NCBI GenBank assembly: GCA_025201345.1
Contig: JAIXMG010000020.1
Location: forward strand, 186,001-250,000
Direction of reading: 5' to 3'
Origin: Thamnidium elegans
Taxonomy: Eukaryota; Mucoromycota; Mucoromycetes; Mucorales; Mucoraceae
DNA length: 64,000 nt
A program made the position numbers and the translations under genes. The stretch's first letter is position 1. Each line of letters opens with the position of its first letter. Under the pieces are notes generated by a model. The model worked only from the letters and a program-made list of their open reading frames with translations. It searched no databases and was not told the origin of the DNA. Shown here in pieces: positions 1-11,641 of this stretch.

Positions 1-389
1 GATCTTTCAATACCTTGCTGACAATGGATGAATACATTTTTTCGTTTGCTATGTGCTAATTGGATTTTTGAAATAGCTTGTGCGAATTCCACATGGGCTA
101 AATTATTTTGACTATGTGTCCAACGCATATGATGGTATTCTTTAATAGTAGGGATTGTAGTAATGTTAATTTCGCTAGCGACATTAATCACACAGTTTAT
201 ATCGAGTTTATTTAATTGAGACCCATTTGATGCGTTATAATAAGAACCCAAGTATAAATTAGGTAGAATACAAGCTGGGCCATGCTTATATAAATCGTTT
301 TTATCTTGCTCTTTATAAAGTAGAGATGGTTTTGTTGAAGAAGCAAGTTTTAAAGCAAGTTTTTTAGGATTCTTTTTTAAATTAGTCAT
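1..389 (-). CDS. dual-specificity protein phosphatase, 5' part only (runs off the left edge)
   Basis: A minus-strand frame opens with ATG at 387-389 and stays open to the window edge, giving about 129 residues. The N-terminus is Lys-rich and basic. It is followed by a segment typical of dual-specificity phosphatases (ILPNLYLGSYYNA, then CVINVA). The visible part ends in HCQQGIERS, which is the HCxxGxxRS phosphate-binding signature with the nucleophilic Cys and the Arg. The family dephosphorylates Ser/Thr/Tyr, often on MAP kinases. The C-terminal half of the domain lies outside the window, so the substrate class cannot be inferred. No intron is needed in the visible part. The next gene on the same strand, STM1, ends about 380 bp upstream of this start. 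Confidence 0.8.
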   Translation of the reverse strand, partial: MTNLKKNPKKLALKLASSTKPSLLYKEQDKNDLYKHGPACILPNLYLGSYYNASNGSQLNKLDINCVINVASEINITTIPTIKEYHHMRWTHSQNNLAHVEFAQAISKIQLAHSKRKNVFIHCQQGIER

Positions 390-770
390 ATTAGTGTAAT
401 AAAAAGGAAAGAAGAGGTAATATATGTGTATATGTAAAAAAAAAAGAAGATATTTATAATTAAAATTGAATCATCAACATGCATGTAGATCTAATTAATT
501 TAACATTACCCAACCAAAATCAAATATTTCAATTCCAAAGGAGTCTTGAGCCCTTGTACGTTTTTTTCCCTCTTTTTTAAATCCATGTAATTTACAATAT
601 TCTCCTAAGGACAAAATATGTATATAAAAAGAAAGAAAACTGTGATACTTATTTCAAACAAATAAAAGGAGAAGTTTGTTGAATATTCTAAAGTTCTTAT
701 AGTGTTGTATGTGTGTTTTTTTATTAATAAAAAATAGATGTAAGAAAAGTTCCTATATTTTTAAAATAAT
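390..770. other. intergenic: promoter of the phosphatase and 3' flank of STM1
   Basis: No coding frame is supportable here. The stretch is AT-rich with A/T runs, and must hold the phosphatase promoter and the STM1 3' UTR, both on the minus strand. No clear TATA box or other element stands out. Confidence 0.5.
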
Positions 771-1708
771 TTAAGCGGAAGCACCGAGAGTAGGGAAAGC
801 GGAAGCATCTTGGAGGTTGACAGCGGGACCGTTGCTGGCCTTGGCGGCACGACGACCGTTAGACTTGGCGTTGTTACCACCACGACCACCACGACGATCG
901 TTAGTCTTACGGAATTCAGGACGGGCCTTCTCTTGGAAACGTTGTTCGATTTCAACGAAAACCTTTTGGGTACGGACCTTTTCGGTGGTCTTCTTGACAG
1001 ACTTGGTTTCCTTGGAGATATAGAACTCTTGGAAATCTTCCTTGGTGAAGGTAACGGTACCCTTGAAAGCAGCCTCATCAGCATCGTTAGCCTTACGGGC
1101 TTCAGGGAGAGAGACCTTCAAGGCCTTGTTGGCCTTCTCGGCGAGGTATTCCTCGAGAGTCTTGACTTGCTCTTCTTCCTCAACGGGAGCGGCCTCTTCG
1201 GTGGTAGCGGCATCAGTAGATTGAACATCCTTGGCAGCCTCAGCTTCGGCGTTTTCAGCCTTACCCCAACCCTTGTTGACCTTCTTTTCAGTATCACTAT
1301 GTTGAAGTTTCTTTAGAAACTTACATTCGACATAATATCTCTCTTTTTTTTATTTTTACTTACACAATACCGGTACCGGAGTGACGGTCGAATTGACGAC
1401 GAGGGGCACGACCACCTTCCTTGGTTTGACGACCTTCCTTGGATTGACGCTTGGGGTTGGTACCCTTGGCAGCACGAGCAGCTAAAGATTTAAATAAAAA
1501 GGTTAATTTTAGAGCCCTTAAAATTTTTTTCCAAAAAAAAATAGCAATAATTTCTTCCAGTAACCAAAAAATAAAAAGTGAATATAGTATTGAAGTCGTA
1601 GGACAGATAGATTCATTCGAATGTAAATATAAATCTCGGTGCGATCGACATGGAGACTTTATTTAAGTATCCAAAGCTCGGCCCTGAACTTTTTTTGTTT
1701 CCAAAATG

Positions 1709-1748
<40 letters not shown>

Positions 1749-2029
1749 GTAACATGGTGAGTATTTTACTTTTGTTATGGTCGATTGTATTTGTTGAGTT
1801 ATACTGAAGGTTACTTTTGTTGTTACTATATTCACTTTCTGATCGTTTGGTCTTTTGATTGCAGGAAAGAGAAAATAAAAATTAAATGTCAACATTTACC
1901 ATCCTTGTTAATCTTGCTGACGTTCTTCTTGTCAATAACGACAGGGGCAGCCTCTTCCTTGACAGGTTGAGGACGAGCGACCTCACCGTCACCGAGGATG
2001 TCAAAAAGGTTCTTGGAATAAGTGGACAT
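771..2029 (-). CDS. STM1: Stm1/SERBP1-family ribosome-associated protein
   Basis: Three spliced exons (1900-2029, 1364-1481, 771-1296) join in phase to give 257 residues. The N-terminus MSTYSKNLFDILGDGE matches the Stm1 N-terminal motif (NxFDxLG). The middle is Arg/Gly-rich, with an RQFDRHSGTG segment followed by KKVNKGWGKAEN, characteristic of the HABP4/PAI-RBP1 family. The C-terminus has an RGG-type patch (RRGGRGGNN). Family members clamp the mRNA channel of idle 80S ribosomes and help preserve them during starvation; that role is inferred from family. Coding sequence is rich in C-ending codons compared with neighbours, as expected for a highly expressed gene. Intron 1 is unusually long for this window (418 bp) and holds a 35-nt homopolymer. 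Yeast Stm1 is about 273 residues, so the length fits. Confidence 0.9.
1482..1899 (-). other. long first intron of STM1
   Basis: This 418-bp intron has donor GTAAAT (1894-1899) and acceptor TTTAG (1482-1486). It contains a T35 run on the plus strand (1711-1745). Most introns here are 50-80 bp. I looked for C/D-box snoRNA motifs and did not find a convincing pair, so no RNA gene is called. Confidence 0.6.
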
Positions 2030-3510
2030 ATCTATAAAAGAGCTAGTTTGCTATGGATGCCTCGATCGAAAGGATGGATGGATGGATATCACAAAAACAC
2101 AAAGGGAAGGATTCTTAAATTACATGACTGATTCTAAATTTTATAATGAAAAAAATCGAAAAAAAAAGTTCGAGGTTTTTTTTTAACGTTCCGCTTAAAA
2201 ACATAAAAAAAAAATTGTAATGGGTGTTGTTTGTTCTTTGAAGAAACTTGTTTATTAGGTATATTATGTAAACTCTCTTTTCGCTTCTGTCAAAAGCAGT
2301 ACTTCCAAGTATTCATCTGTTGTTATGGTTATTACGACCTAAGTAACCATGAATATTTAATCTAAAATAAGATAAGATAAGAGGGGGACCTGTGTTTACA
2401 CATTTATAAATCATGGGGTTGAAAGGAAAAAAAAATAGTAAACTCTTACCAGCCTGTACCTTTTTTTTTTGTTACTTTTTATAGGCACACAACGTGCATC
2501 ATAAACAGTGCCCTTAACAATAAATTGACGGATTTCAAAAAACATTATGCGGAAAATAAAATATCTTTAATGACGGCTTTTTTTTTTTCAAAATGTTCTT
2601 TTTTCTAGACAACGAAGACAGACTCATAAAGTTATCATTCGATTGAGCTATATCCTAATATACCTTTTATAAAAGGTCACTGGCAAGATATTAAAGAGAG
2701 AGAAACCTCCCCCCCCCCCCCTCTATTCGAGAATAGGATTTTACTATTTACAGGTCCTTACGACTTTACAACTGTATTTGATTAAACATTTATTCGATAG
2801 GCTGTTATCGTAGAGAGAAAATAGATTATCAGAATAATCTACTTTATCGAAGTATTATAATAGTCTCCAAATTTTGTAGCTTTGGAGGGGAGTATTGACA
2901 CAGTACCGATTTTTTTTTTCAGCCCTCTTTCTATTTTTTTCAAGTGTTAAATTTAAAGTTTATTGTAGTGATAGTATGCCAAATAGACTGCATATACTTG
3001 CTGTTTTGTTCATTGATGAGATAATGTGATTTAATGACGGTTAACTACTCGACATATTTTATTTTCTTAAATATCGCTCAGAATTTAGCCGACATAGAAC
3101 TGTCCTTATTTGTAAGCGATACGCTGACTAATGTCTCTAGATAAAAAAAAAAAAAAACGTTTACTTCTCATAAGCTATTTCATGAGAGTTGAATCGTGAT
3201 ATATTTTTTTAAAAAAAGAGAAAAGCATCGTTCGGAATGCGTATTCATGTGCTAAAGTTCTATATTGATGCGTATTGCGAAAGTGTATCAAGTTTTTCTT
3301 TATATACAAACAATCATCTTTTTGTGATACCTTACTTTTGAAGACCTTTTTGAATATTCGTTGAATCAGTTAGTTAGAGCGAGTAAATTAGATAAGTCAT
3401 ATAAAATTACAGTTATAATAAGCCTTGTCAATCTGTAAATTTTATATGAGTTATATTCTGTATGTTTATTAAACATGCTATCCTAACCGAACAATTATGC
3501 CAGAATTATA

Positions 3511-3512
<2 letters not shown>

Positions 3513-3552
<40 letters not shown>
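3513..3552. repeat. poly-T tract (T40)
   Basis: An uninterrupted run of 40 T. Length is likely unreliable in any assembly. Confidence 0.95.
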
Positions 3553-3557
<5 letters not shown>

Positions 3558-3933
3558 CGGCAAAACCTATAGGACTGACTATATCTATACTATAAAAATA
3601 GCTCGAATCTTGAAAGTCCAGAGAGAAAAAAATTGTTATGTTTATATTAGAAAACAATATGTGGCTCAGAGATTCTGCGCTACTTCTTTTTTTTCCTTTT
3701 TGTCAACTTTGATAGTTTTTTTCGGAGTTTAGTCATAACAGCAAGTAAATAGTTTAATTTCCATTAATTAGGATCGACGTTTTAGACGCTAAACAGGTAC
3801 AAAACCTTACGTTTATCCCAGGCACCAAATAGTTTTATCCCAGAAACTATAAAAATATACTGTACTTGCTATACTTCTTTTTTTTAGCCACACTTGCCTA
3901 AAGTAGACGCTAGTTTTTCTAAATTATCTGGAA

Positions 3934-3958
3934 GGCATGGTATAAGATACCATGTGCC
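3934..3958. repeat. short inverted repeat / potential hairpin
   Basis: GGCATGGTAT, a 3-nt AAG loop, then ATACCATG-T-GCC form a near-perfect stem with one bulged T. It lies in intergenic DNA with no gene within 500 bp. Function unknown. Confidence 0.6.
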
Positions 3959-4523
3959 TGATTTTCTTTTTGTATGACATATTTTGCGGCATAGGAAAAT
4001 CTGTGATAGCTTATGTTTATTCGGCCTTAGAGACTTTAAGCGGCAAAATTGCCGAGAGCTTTTTATTTAAAGCATAAATTAATTATAAATGTAATTGGGC
4101 ACGTGCAGTAAAAAAAAAAAAAAATCATACTTCAAATCTCGAGATTAATTATTTAATTTAATATGTAGAGTGTGTCTTATGATTATTATTCAAACTTTTT
4201 TTTATAGCTAAATTAGCGTACCTTCCTGAAACAACTCGAAAGCTATCGCTGAAACATATCCAAGGCTCTTTACTTGGCTATAACTATTTATATATATTTT
4301 TAGTATATGAACTTTCTTGTTACAGAACCAATATACCTGGTATATATTTAGAGTTTTTATTTTTGTTGTTGTTGTTTAAATTGATAATTTTAATAAAGTT
4401 CGTTAGATCCAATTGGAGACCTATTAAGGCAATCTTATTGTTTATGTTATTTCCAAGCCTCATTAGAATTTAAAAATAGAAAAATTAAAAGTACAAGCAT
4501 TTATTATATTTATTATTTTAATA

Positions 4524-5650
4524 TTACAAGAAGACTGCAAAAGCAGTGGCAACAATAGATAACAAAGCGGTAGAACCATAAATAATACGTTTGGTTTCAG
4601 CAGAAGAAGAATAAGTATCGCTACCTTGAGCATCAGGAGCATTCTTTTCGTAAATGGTACATTGCAATTCGCTGGGAGCAGTATAAGTTACATTGTTCAA
4701 TTTGGCAGCAATATCAAGTGCAGTGCCTCTATTATAAAAATCTATTTCTAAAAAGTTGGGTTGACGGCCAAAGGTTTGTGTACAAGTGTTGGCCTGTTTC
4801 AAAAGAGAAGTCTCGCCGTTTGTTACATCTGCTGTGCCTTTTTGAGGAATCTCAATTACTGTTGAACCTAAATTAAGAGTACCGTATAAAAAGTGGTTCA
4901 TAACATACATATATCCAGTTTCACTGTTGATGCTCATTGGACGGTCAATAACACAGCTAAACTGAGTTTCGTTGTGGTTATCGTAGGGAGTTTCAAACAC
5001 ATAATCCCATTCACGCATAAGCCTAGTAACGTCATTGTTAGTTACCATAACAACATATTATTTCTATAACAACTAATTTACCAAGGATAGGTTCTAGGAT
5101 CGGCACCTTCATCCATAAAGTTTACTACTCTTTTACCACTTGAAATCATTTCACCCAATGTTGGCCAAGTATAATTATCAGCATTTTGAACATATGTGTA
5201 GTCCAAGATGCCACTGGCGTTATAGGCAGCAAAGAAATCATCAGGTTCAAATGATCCCAAGTTATTCCACATAATAGTTACGACTTCATTTGGGTTACTC
5301 TTGACCCAATTTGAAATGGTAGTTAAGGTATCAACAGCTGGACCCGCGTTTAATATACTACACGATGTGTGACAGAGATAGATGCTATTAGCAGAGTTTG
5401 TTGTTGTAGTAGCGTTGCTAGGTCTGATAGCAGATAATTTAAGCCCTCTCACGCCATCATCAAGTTGAACATTTGTAGGACATAACTGGTTAGATGCTGG
5501 ATTAGCAACAAATCCGTAAGAGTTATGTGTTAATAAATAAGTTAAACTATTATAAGGTTTATCACAGTACTCTGCAAATCCGTTACAGAGTTGTTGAGCA
5601 TTTACAGATGTAGATAAAATAACAAGAGCTAGTAAAGTAGGGATATACAT
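4524..5650 (-). CDS. secreted, probably GPI-anchored PLC-like phosphodiesterase
   Basis: Two exons, 5082-5650 and 4524-5022, are joined by a 59-bp intron (donor GTAAAT, branch-like ACTAAC, acceptor CTAG), giving 355 residues. Reading from the ATG at 5048 would miss the junction, which should read PW-LMREWDYVFETP. Residues 1-18 are a signal peptide ending SVNA. The catalytic-type His is in LLTHNSYG (H42) and a second His in LCHTSC (H94), as in PI-PLC X-like TIM barrels. LDDGVRGL follows the family pattern. Several N-x-S/T sites occur, and the C-terminus is a hydrophobic GPI-type signal preceded by SSSAE. The family resembles PI-PLC X domains but many fungal members lack calcium-binding residues; substrate is unknown. 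Confidence 0.87.
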
Positions 5651-6420
5651 TTTTTTTTTAAAAAATAATAATAGAAAAAAGAGAAGCAGAAAAAAGGAAC
5701 TGAATAAAAAAAAAGGTTATTTATGGATCATCGAATTTTTTTTTAGGCGGAACACTAAAAAGTTCTGCCAAGTAAATTTTTTAAATTTCAGACCTGATGA
5801 AAAGCATGTTTTTTAAAATGTAAAAAAACTAGCCATCCTTTTTTTCTCTTGCTCTTTATTTAATTTATGTGTTTTGTTATTAAAACAAAGAAGAATGTAT
5901 ATAAAGGAGAATATTTTAATCATAGGCTTACCACTGAATATTTAATACGAACTTGGTGTAGCGTTGTATTTCAGCTTTATTAGCTAGCCTAAAATAACCC
6001 TTGTTTTTCTTTACTGTTTTAATATTTCAAAATAGTATAAAAAAAAGATACCCGAGATATTGTACTACTTGTTTCTTTTGTGTACTGAAATAGATACGGT
6101 ACGTGATTAAACGTCATGGATGAAAATAAAAGAAAAAGGCACACCCTTTTTTTTTACTGAAAAAAATATATTTGTATTACGTCAAATCAAGAAAAAAAAA
6201 AAGAACACAGTGTTTGTTACTGTTGACGTGCAGGTCTGGAATCAGCTCGAATCATCATGACTGAGTTCTATTTTAGTTCACCATGCTACCACATTAATAA
6301 TTACCTTTTATCGCTTTCGATCCTTTACGCTTTTATGGCGTTTTTTATTTATTTATTTTTTCACACATTTTTTCTTCTTCTTTTCTTTTCCCCTCTTTTT
6401 TTTTTGGCTAAAAAAAAAGA
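5651..6420. promoter_or_regulatory. shared divergent promoter region
   Basis: The phosphodiesterase (minus) and the CH-kinase gene (plus) diverge from this 770-bp AT-rich stretch, so both promoters lie here. Pyrimidine-rich runs directly precede the ATG at 6421. No sequence-specific operator is recognisable. Confidence 0.5.
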
Positions 6421-9400
6421 ATGAGTTTATTGCTACCTCGAGATTCAGTTGCTAAGCAACATTGTTTAGCAAAACATTGGTTGGAATCTATGCTTCAACA
6501 CCCACTACCAACAGACGATTTGTATACCAGTTTAAAAGACGGAATATGCCTTTACGAGTCAGTAATAATAATAATAAATACTTATAATGGGTATTAAAAA
6601 TTAAAAAGTAGAATAATACAGCAAATTGAAAATAACGAACAAACAATCTTTTATCATCTCCCGGTAAATTATTAATTATGATTTTTTTTATATGTGAGTA
6701 GGGGCCATATAGGAGGACTCATAACCATCTCTCTCTTGTTTTTTATATGTTTATTAGGAAGATAGGGTTAAACAATTCTTGAAATCGATAAAAGCAGTAA
6801 GTCAATTTTTTTTATACATATACTGAAAAAATTTACTTAATTAAAATCAGTTTGGTCTGCAATCGTCCGACTTATTTAGTGTCAATGATTTGATTAATGG
6901 AGAAAATATGAATAATGTAAGATTTTTTTTGTTACCTGTGCATTTTAACCCTTTTTTCGTACACTCCTTTTTTCTGATTCTTATATAAAAATCTCTCTTT
7001 TTTTTTCTATCTCTCTCTTTTTTTATTTTATTTTTTTTGCCTTTTTTTTTTTTGTATTTTTTTTTATAGGTTGTTTCAACTATTTTAATTTTAGCGCATA
7101 CTTATTCTTTTAAAAGATTTGCAGGCAAATCAATACCATATTTACCCAAAAGATCCCAATCTTATAATTTTGGAATTGCCATAAAAGAAAGCAGTATCCA
7201 AAGATCCAACAGTGAAACTTTAATATTTGATAACGATAGTTTAAACATGAAAAGCAGTACAAGTCAACAGGGGTCAAAGGAGAAGAAGGAGATGAAGAAA
7301 CAAAACATTGAGGAGATTACTGCTATTAACAATTGGGATCCACCATTTGATATCCAAAGACCCAACTGTATACCTGGATATGGGCCTTATACCATTGACA
7401 ACTTTAAAGACGACGATAATGAGGACGAATACGAGTACGGAATATCACCGCCTTCCATACATTCATTTGATGAAGAAGACATGTTTGATACTAAAAAAAG
7501 TAATACACCTTCTTCTTCTGGTGATAGCGGTTATGGTACGACAAGAAGAAAATCTAATAATAGTAACAAAAAAGTGCAAGATTTATTTGAAGCTTTGTTT
7601 GCTCCTGTTACTCCTCCAACTGTAAAGCAACCACCATCATTAAAAATACAGCCATCTTCAAGTGTTAGTAATACCGTACCTCATTCCGGTGTAAATAGCA
7701 AATTATCCTTGTTATTTTCTAAAAAAGTAGATCCTCATTATGTCAAATATCAAACTTGGTCGAATAATCAACAGCAGAAATCTGCTGTGATAACAAATTT
7801 ATCTACTCCATTAAAGAAGAGAACAAGTGTTCGTAGACCTCATGAAGAAAATCTTTTCAAATCTTTGCCTCCAGTTATTAAAATAGAAAAAGAAATTCCT
7901 GATCCATTAACAAGAAAACCAACACGTAATAGAAGAAGAACTGATGCGTCTATACTTCAATCTACGGCTATTCTTTCTTCAGATATTATTACTACTACAA
8001 CTAGTACTAGTACTGGCACTTTTAAACAAAATAAGCATGTTAGATGTAAATCAATCGGTTCAACTCTAGATATGAAACCTTCTGTCACATCTCCCATCGA
8101 CGCAACTGATATTTTAGATCATTTTGATGAAAAAGGAACATTAACCGCGCGATATGTAAGTATAATGCACAAATAAATGAGCGCTTGTACTCACCCGACA
8201 ATAGAGACTAGGAAATGTGATTGGAAAAGGACATTTTGGAACAGTATTTAGAGCACTGGATTTACTCTCAGGAAAAACAGTAGCTATAAAGCAAATAAGT
8301 TTAAAAGATTCTCGAAAAAGTGATATAGAAGATATGATGCAAGAAGCCACTTTACTAAGCTCTCTTACTCACACAAATATTGTTAAATACGAAGGATTCA
8401 TACAAACGCATGAACACATGAATATAGTTTTGGAATTTGTCGAAAACGGTTCACTCCTCAATACTTTAAAATCTTTTGGTAATGCTTTACCAGAACATTT
8501 GGTAGCTAGTTATTGTCAACGTATCTTGGAAGGCTTAACTTATTTACATAAACAAGATGTTGTTCATTGTGATTTAAAGGCTGCAAATATATTGACGACA
8601 AAGTCTGGTGATGTCAAGTTATCGGATTTTGGTGTCTCTCTTAATTTGAAATTGAAAAACCACGAAGATAGCTTAGTATCTGGAACACCTTTTTGGAGTA
8701 TGCTATATTATTATTATTATTATTATTATTACTATTATTCTGATTGACTAACAGTATAATTTTGATAGTGTCACCTGAAGTAATCGAATTGAAGGGAGCG
8801 TCAGTTCAATCGGATATATGGTATATAAAAAAATATATACGTCTTTTTTTATATGTATATGTATATTTTCTAATTCATGCCAAAATTTATACAGGTCATT
8901 AGGTTGTACAGTAATTGAATTATGTACAGGTAAGCCACCTTATGCAGATTTGATTACCATGACTGCCATGTTTAAGATTGTGGAAGAAGATTGTCCACCA
9001 TTACCAGCTGACATTTCAAATGTAAGTAATGCATGTGATTTATTGTTCTTTATATTTAAAAAAAAACTTTAGGATTTAGAAAACTTTTTAAAACTTTGTT
9101 TTAAAAAGAATCCAGTTGAAAGACCTACAGCGCAACATTTATTACATCATCCATGGGTAACTCAACAACCTGTCATGACTACACCACTTGTTAGTCCTAT
9201 TATACCCAAACCAGTAACAAGAGATAATAGTACTATACTTGATAACTATTTAAAAAAGAACACCCAAAAAGATGATAAAATTATTATTGATACATCTAGA
9301 GAATCTAATTCTCCACCTGTTCCTCATTGTTCTCCTATACCTCCTACTCCTCCTCATCATTTATTATCACCAAAGGATCATTCATTGCCGTCATTTCAAT

Positions 9401-10088
9401 CAAAGAGTTTGTTTGCAAATAAGTTTAGTCAACGTCAACGCGGAGAAGGTACTTTATTAAGTAGACAATCTATGCCGGTAGTATCAAACCAATTCCAACA
9501 GCAGCAACAAGTAGGTTTATCACCTCATGTACATAATTTAATAGAATGCTCTTTTCCTAAAGGTAAAAATCAATGGGTTTATAAAACAATGAAAATTGCA
9601 AACTAATCAATAACGATAAAAAATAGGGGCCGGTCAATGTAAAGTATGCAATAATCAAATTAAACACGATGCTTTAGTATGCAAAGGTAATAATTTAAAA
9701 TGCAAAAAAAAAAACCTATTCTTGACAACTATTATATATAATAGATTTCTGTGGTTATATTTGTCATAAACAATGCAAAGTAATTAATGTAAGTAATTAG
9801 AGTTTTTTTTTTTTTGTTCTTGTATATTTAATTATTATTTATTATGTGTAGACTTCCAATGGAGGTAGACGTAGAGCAAGCGATCACCGTACACCTTCAC
9901 TTGCTATGGGACCTACCCCAAGATCATCAGTATCTTCTCAATTACGTGAAAAGTTTTCTTTTTCAAGAATATTATCAAAACCTCATCATGAGTTAGATGA
10001 TATAATTGAAGATAATACCGTAGTTTCATCCAGTTTGAAATCACGAAGCTCCTCGTGGTGGAAAAAGAATAAACAAACCAACTTTTAA
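6421..10088 (+). CDS. calponin-homology + SepH/Cdc7-like kinase + C1 zinc-finger protein
   Basis: Twelve exons join in phase: 6421-6557, 6612-6663, 6758-6796, 6851-6916, 7070-8155, 8205-8697, 8769-8820, 8895-9021, 9073-9562, 9627-9686, 9745-9788, 9852-10088. The product is about 960 residues. Residues 1-105 read as a calponin-homology domain (LKDGICLYE, later [20 protein letters not shown]). A long polar, Ser/Thr-rich linker follows. Residues about 461-713 are a kinase domain: glycine loop [14 protein letters not shown] Lys about 489, HCDLKAAN at 581-588, DFG at 601-603, SPEV. It looks most like septation-initiation Cdc7/SepH or plant MAP3K-epsilon kinases. Residues about 837-882 form a C1-type zinc finger ([17 protein letters not shown], then CGYICHKQC), with one extra residue in one Cys pair. 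HRD is replaced by HCD. Function in septation or polarity is inference. Small exons 2-4 are the least certain. Confidence 0.8.
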
Positions 10089-10171
10089 TAAAATACATAC
10101 ACAACCCCCTCCCTCCTTTTTATACAATTATTTTATTTTTCTTTTATTTTGATATCATTTCGGTACTATAG

Positions 10172-10405
10172 TTATAGTTTACTAAAACTGGTACTGGTAT
10201 ATCCAAAAAACATGGGACTAATAGCAGATGCATTAAATTCTTGTGGGGACATATTTTGATAGTGAGGTAGTTGGTTTGAGTATTTATTATTTATCCCTTG
10301 AAACGCAGGATGTATTTGTTGAAATGGAACTTGCAATGGAGGCGAACGGTGAATTTTTCTCGTTGCTACAATGTTGCCGTGGTTATTTGAAGAATTGTTG
10401 TTCAT
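10172..10405 (-). CDS. small Asn/Gln/Pro-rich hypothetical protein
   Basis: A 77-residue minus-strand frame starts MNNNSSNNHGN and is rich in Asn, Gln, Pro and Ser. It has no membrane segment and no motif I recognise. It is convergent with the kinase gene, 83 bp away. Composition is non-random enough to be a real short or low-complexity protein, but it could be a terminal exon of something larger or a chance frame. Confidence 0.35.
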   Translation of the reverse strand: MNNNSSNNHGNIVATRKIHRSPPLQVPFQQIHPAFQGINNKYSNQLPHYQNMSPQEFNASAISPMFFGYTSTSFSKL

Positions 10406-11560
10406 TATAATGTTCTCTTTTTTTTTGTATTTTTTTTAGCTGTAAAATATGGGTGTGAAAAAAGAAAACTTATGACAAATGTGTATGGAACCTTCCTGTT
10501 GTACAACAGCGGCGTTTTAACGTGGACCTTTTATCTTCTCCTTTTTATGTGCTAATTTGTAAGATCCGTCTACTGTTGTATATTGCATCATCTCATCATG
10601 TACTCCTCAATAATAACAATAATACTAGGAATACACCACCAAGTTTTTTATTGTAAGTATTATACGGCCGAAATCTTGACAGCGCAATTCTCTCCCACTC
10701 GTAAGCACAAAACATACATATATAATTTAGTTGTGCAAATACTGAAGGTTTCTACATTTAGTCTTGATTTGAATTTCGAGAAAAAATGTACAATGACAAT
10801 GCATTATTCTGTCGATTCAACACAGAATTTTCTATCGATCTGGATGATCTTCAAACCAAGATAATCTAGCCCACAAAAAAACAGGGTCTTTATAGATGTA
10901 AAAAAAAAAATGTGTGCGCTAATGTCAAAGCGCTAAAAAGAACAAAATTCTTAATCGTAATATAGTAACGTACAATAGTTTGCTTAGTAAAAAGGTAATG
11001 TATATACACTTTTTTTTAAGGGAGATTAAAAATAAAGGTGCATTTTTTTTCTTAAAATCAAGCTTTTCTTATTATGGGGAGCTTATTCTCGTTTCCTTTT
11101 CGTTAAACCACAGTAGATTCTATCAAGTAAAATAGATCATTTGAACAAGATGCTTTTTAGTGTAATAGAACATGGCCTTGACTAAAATAAATAAATATGA
11201 ACCCTTATATGTATAAAGAAAAAACACCTTTTCTTACTATAGACCGACTACAACTGTTGCTTTTTAAACATGTCAAATTCTTTAAACAGCGGTACAATAG
11301 AAAAAAAACACGATTTAATATCACCCCCAAGGATTTTTTTTAAATCCTTTTTCCTTCCTTCTTAGGAATTTTATGTTATATGGGGAATACTCAGATATCA
11401 AAATATTGGGGGTATAGTGAATTTTGTTATTGATTTATAATAAATGTACATGCCAAAAATACATGTTTTATAAATAGGAGAAGAACCTATTTAAAAAGAT
11501 TTATATCAGTAAAAATAAAATATAAAATGTTACAGATTAATAATTACCACAAGGTTCCAA
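10406..11560. other. intergenic, no supported gene
   Basis: AT-rich DNA with scattered A/T runs. Short frames here have low-quality composition and no recognisable motif. It separates the kinase region from the transposon remnants that begin near 11.6 kb. Confidence 0.5.
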
Positions 11561-11641
11561 AATGGAAATACTGGTCAGACAGCTAGTTCATTGGGAAAGA
11601 TTTAGCATCAAGAGTACATCTGGAGCGATCTAACGAGTTTT

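Larger units (their letters stand above)
2030..4523. other. 2.5-kb intergenic, AT-rich, no supported gene
   Basis: No reading frame with protein-like character is visible. Notable items are a C14 run near 2707-2720, a short perfect inverted repeat CTATTC-GA-GAATAG at about 2722-2735, a T40 tract at 3513-3552, and a hairpin at 3934-3958. It must hold the STM1 promoter and the 3' flank of the phosphodiesterase gene. Confidence 0.5.

Noticed and set aside
810..1316. 168-residue plus-strand frame antisense to STM1
   Set aside because: It is the shadow of STM1 exon 3; composition and splice continuity support the minus strand.
4524..5048. Separate small gene starting MVTNNDVTRLM
   Set aside because: An intron with donor, branch-like ACTAAC and acceptor joins the downstream part in phase to the upstream signal-peptide exon, giving one PLC-like protein.
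10583..10864. 93-residue plus-strand frame
   Set aside because: No recognisable feature and poor composition in an AT-rich intergenic stretch.
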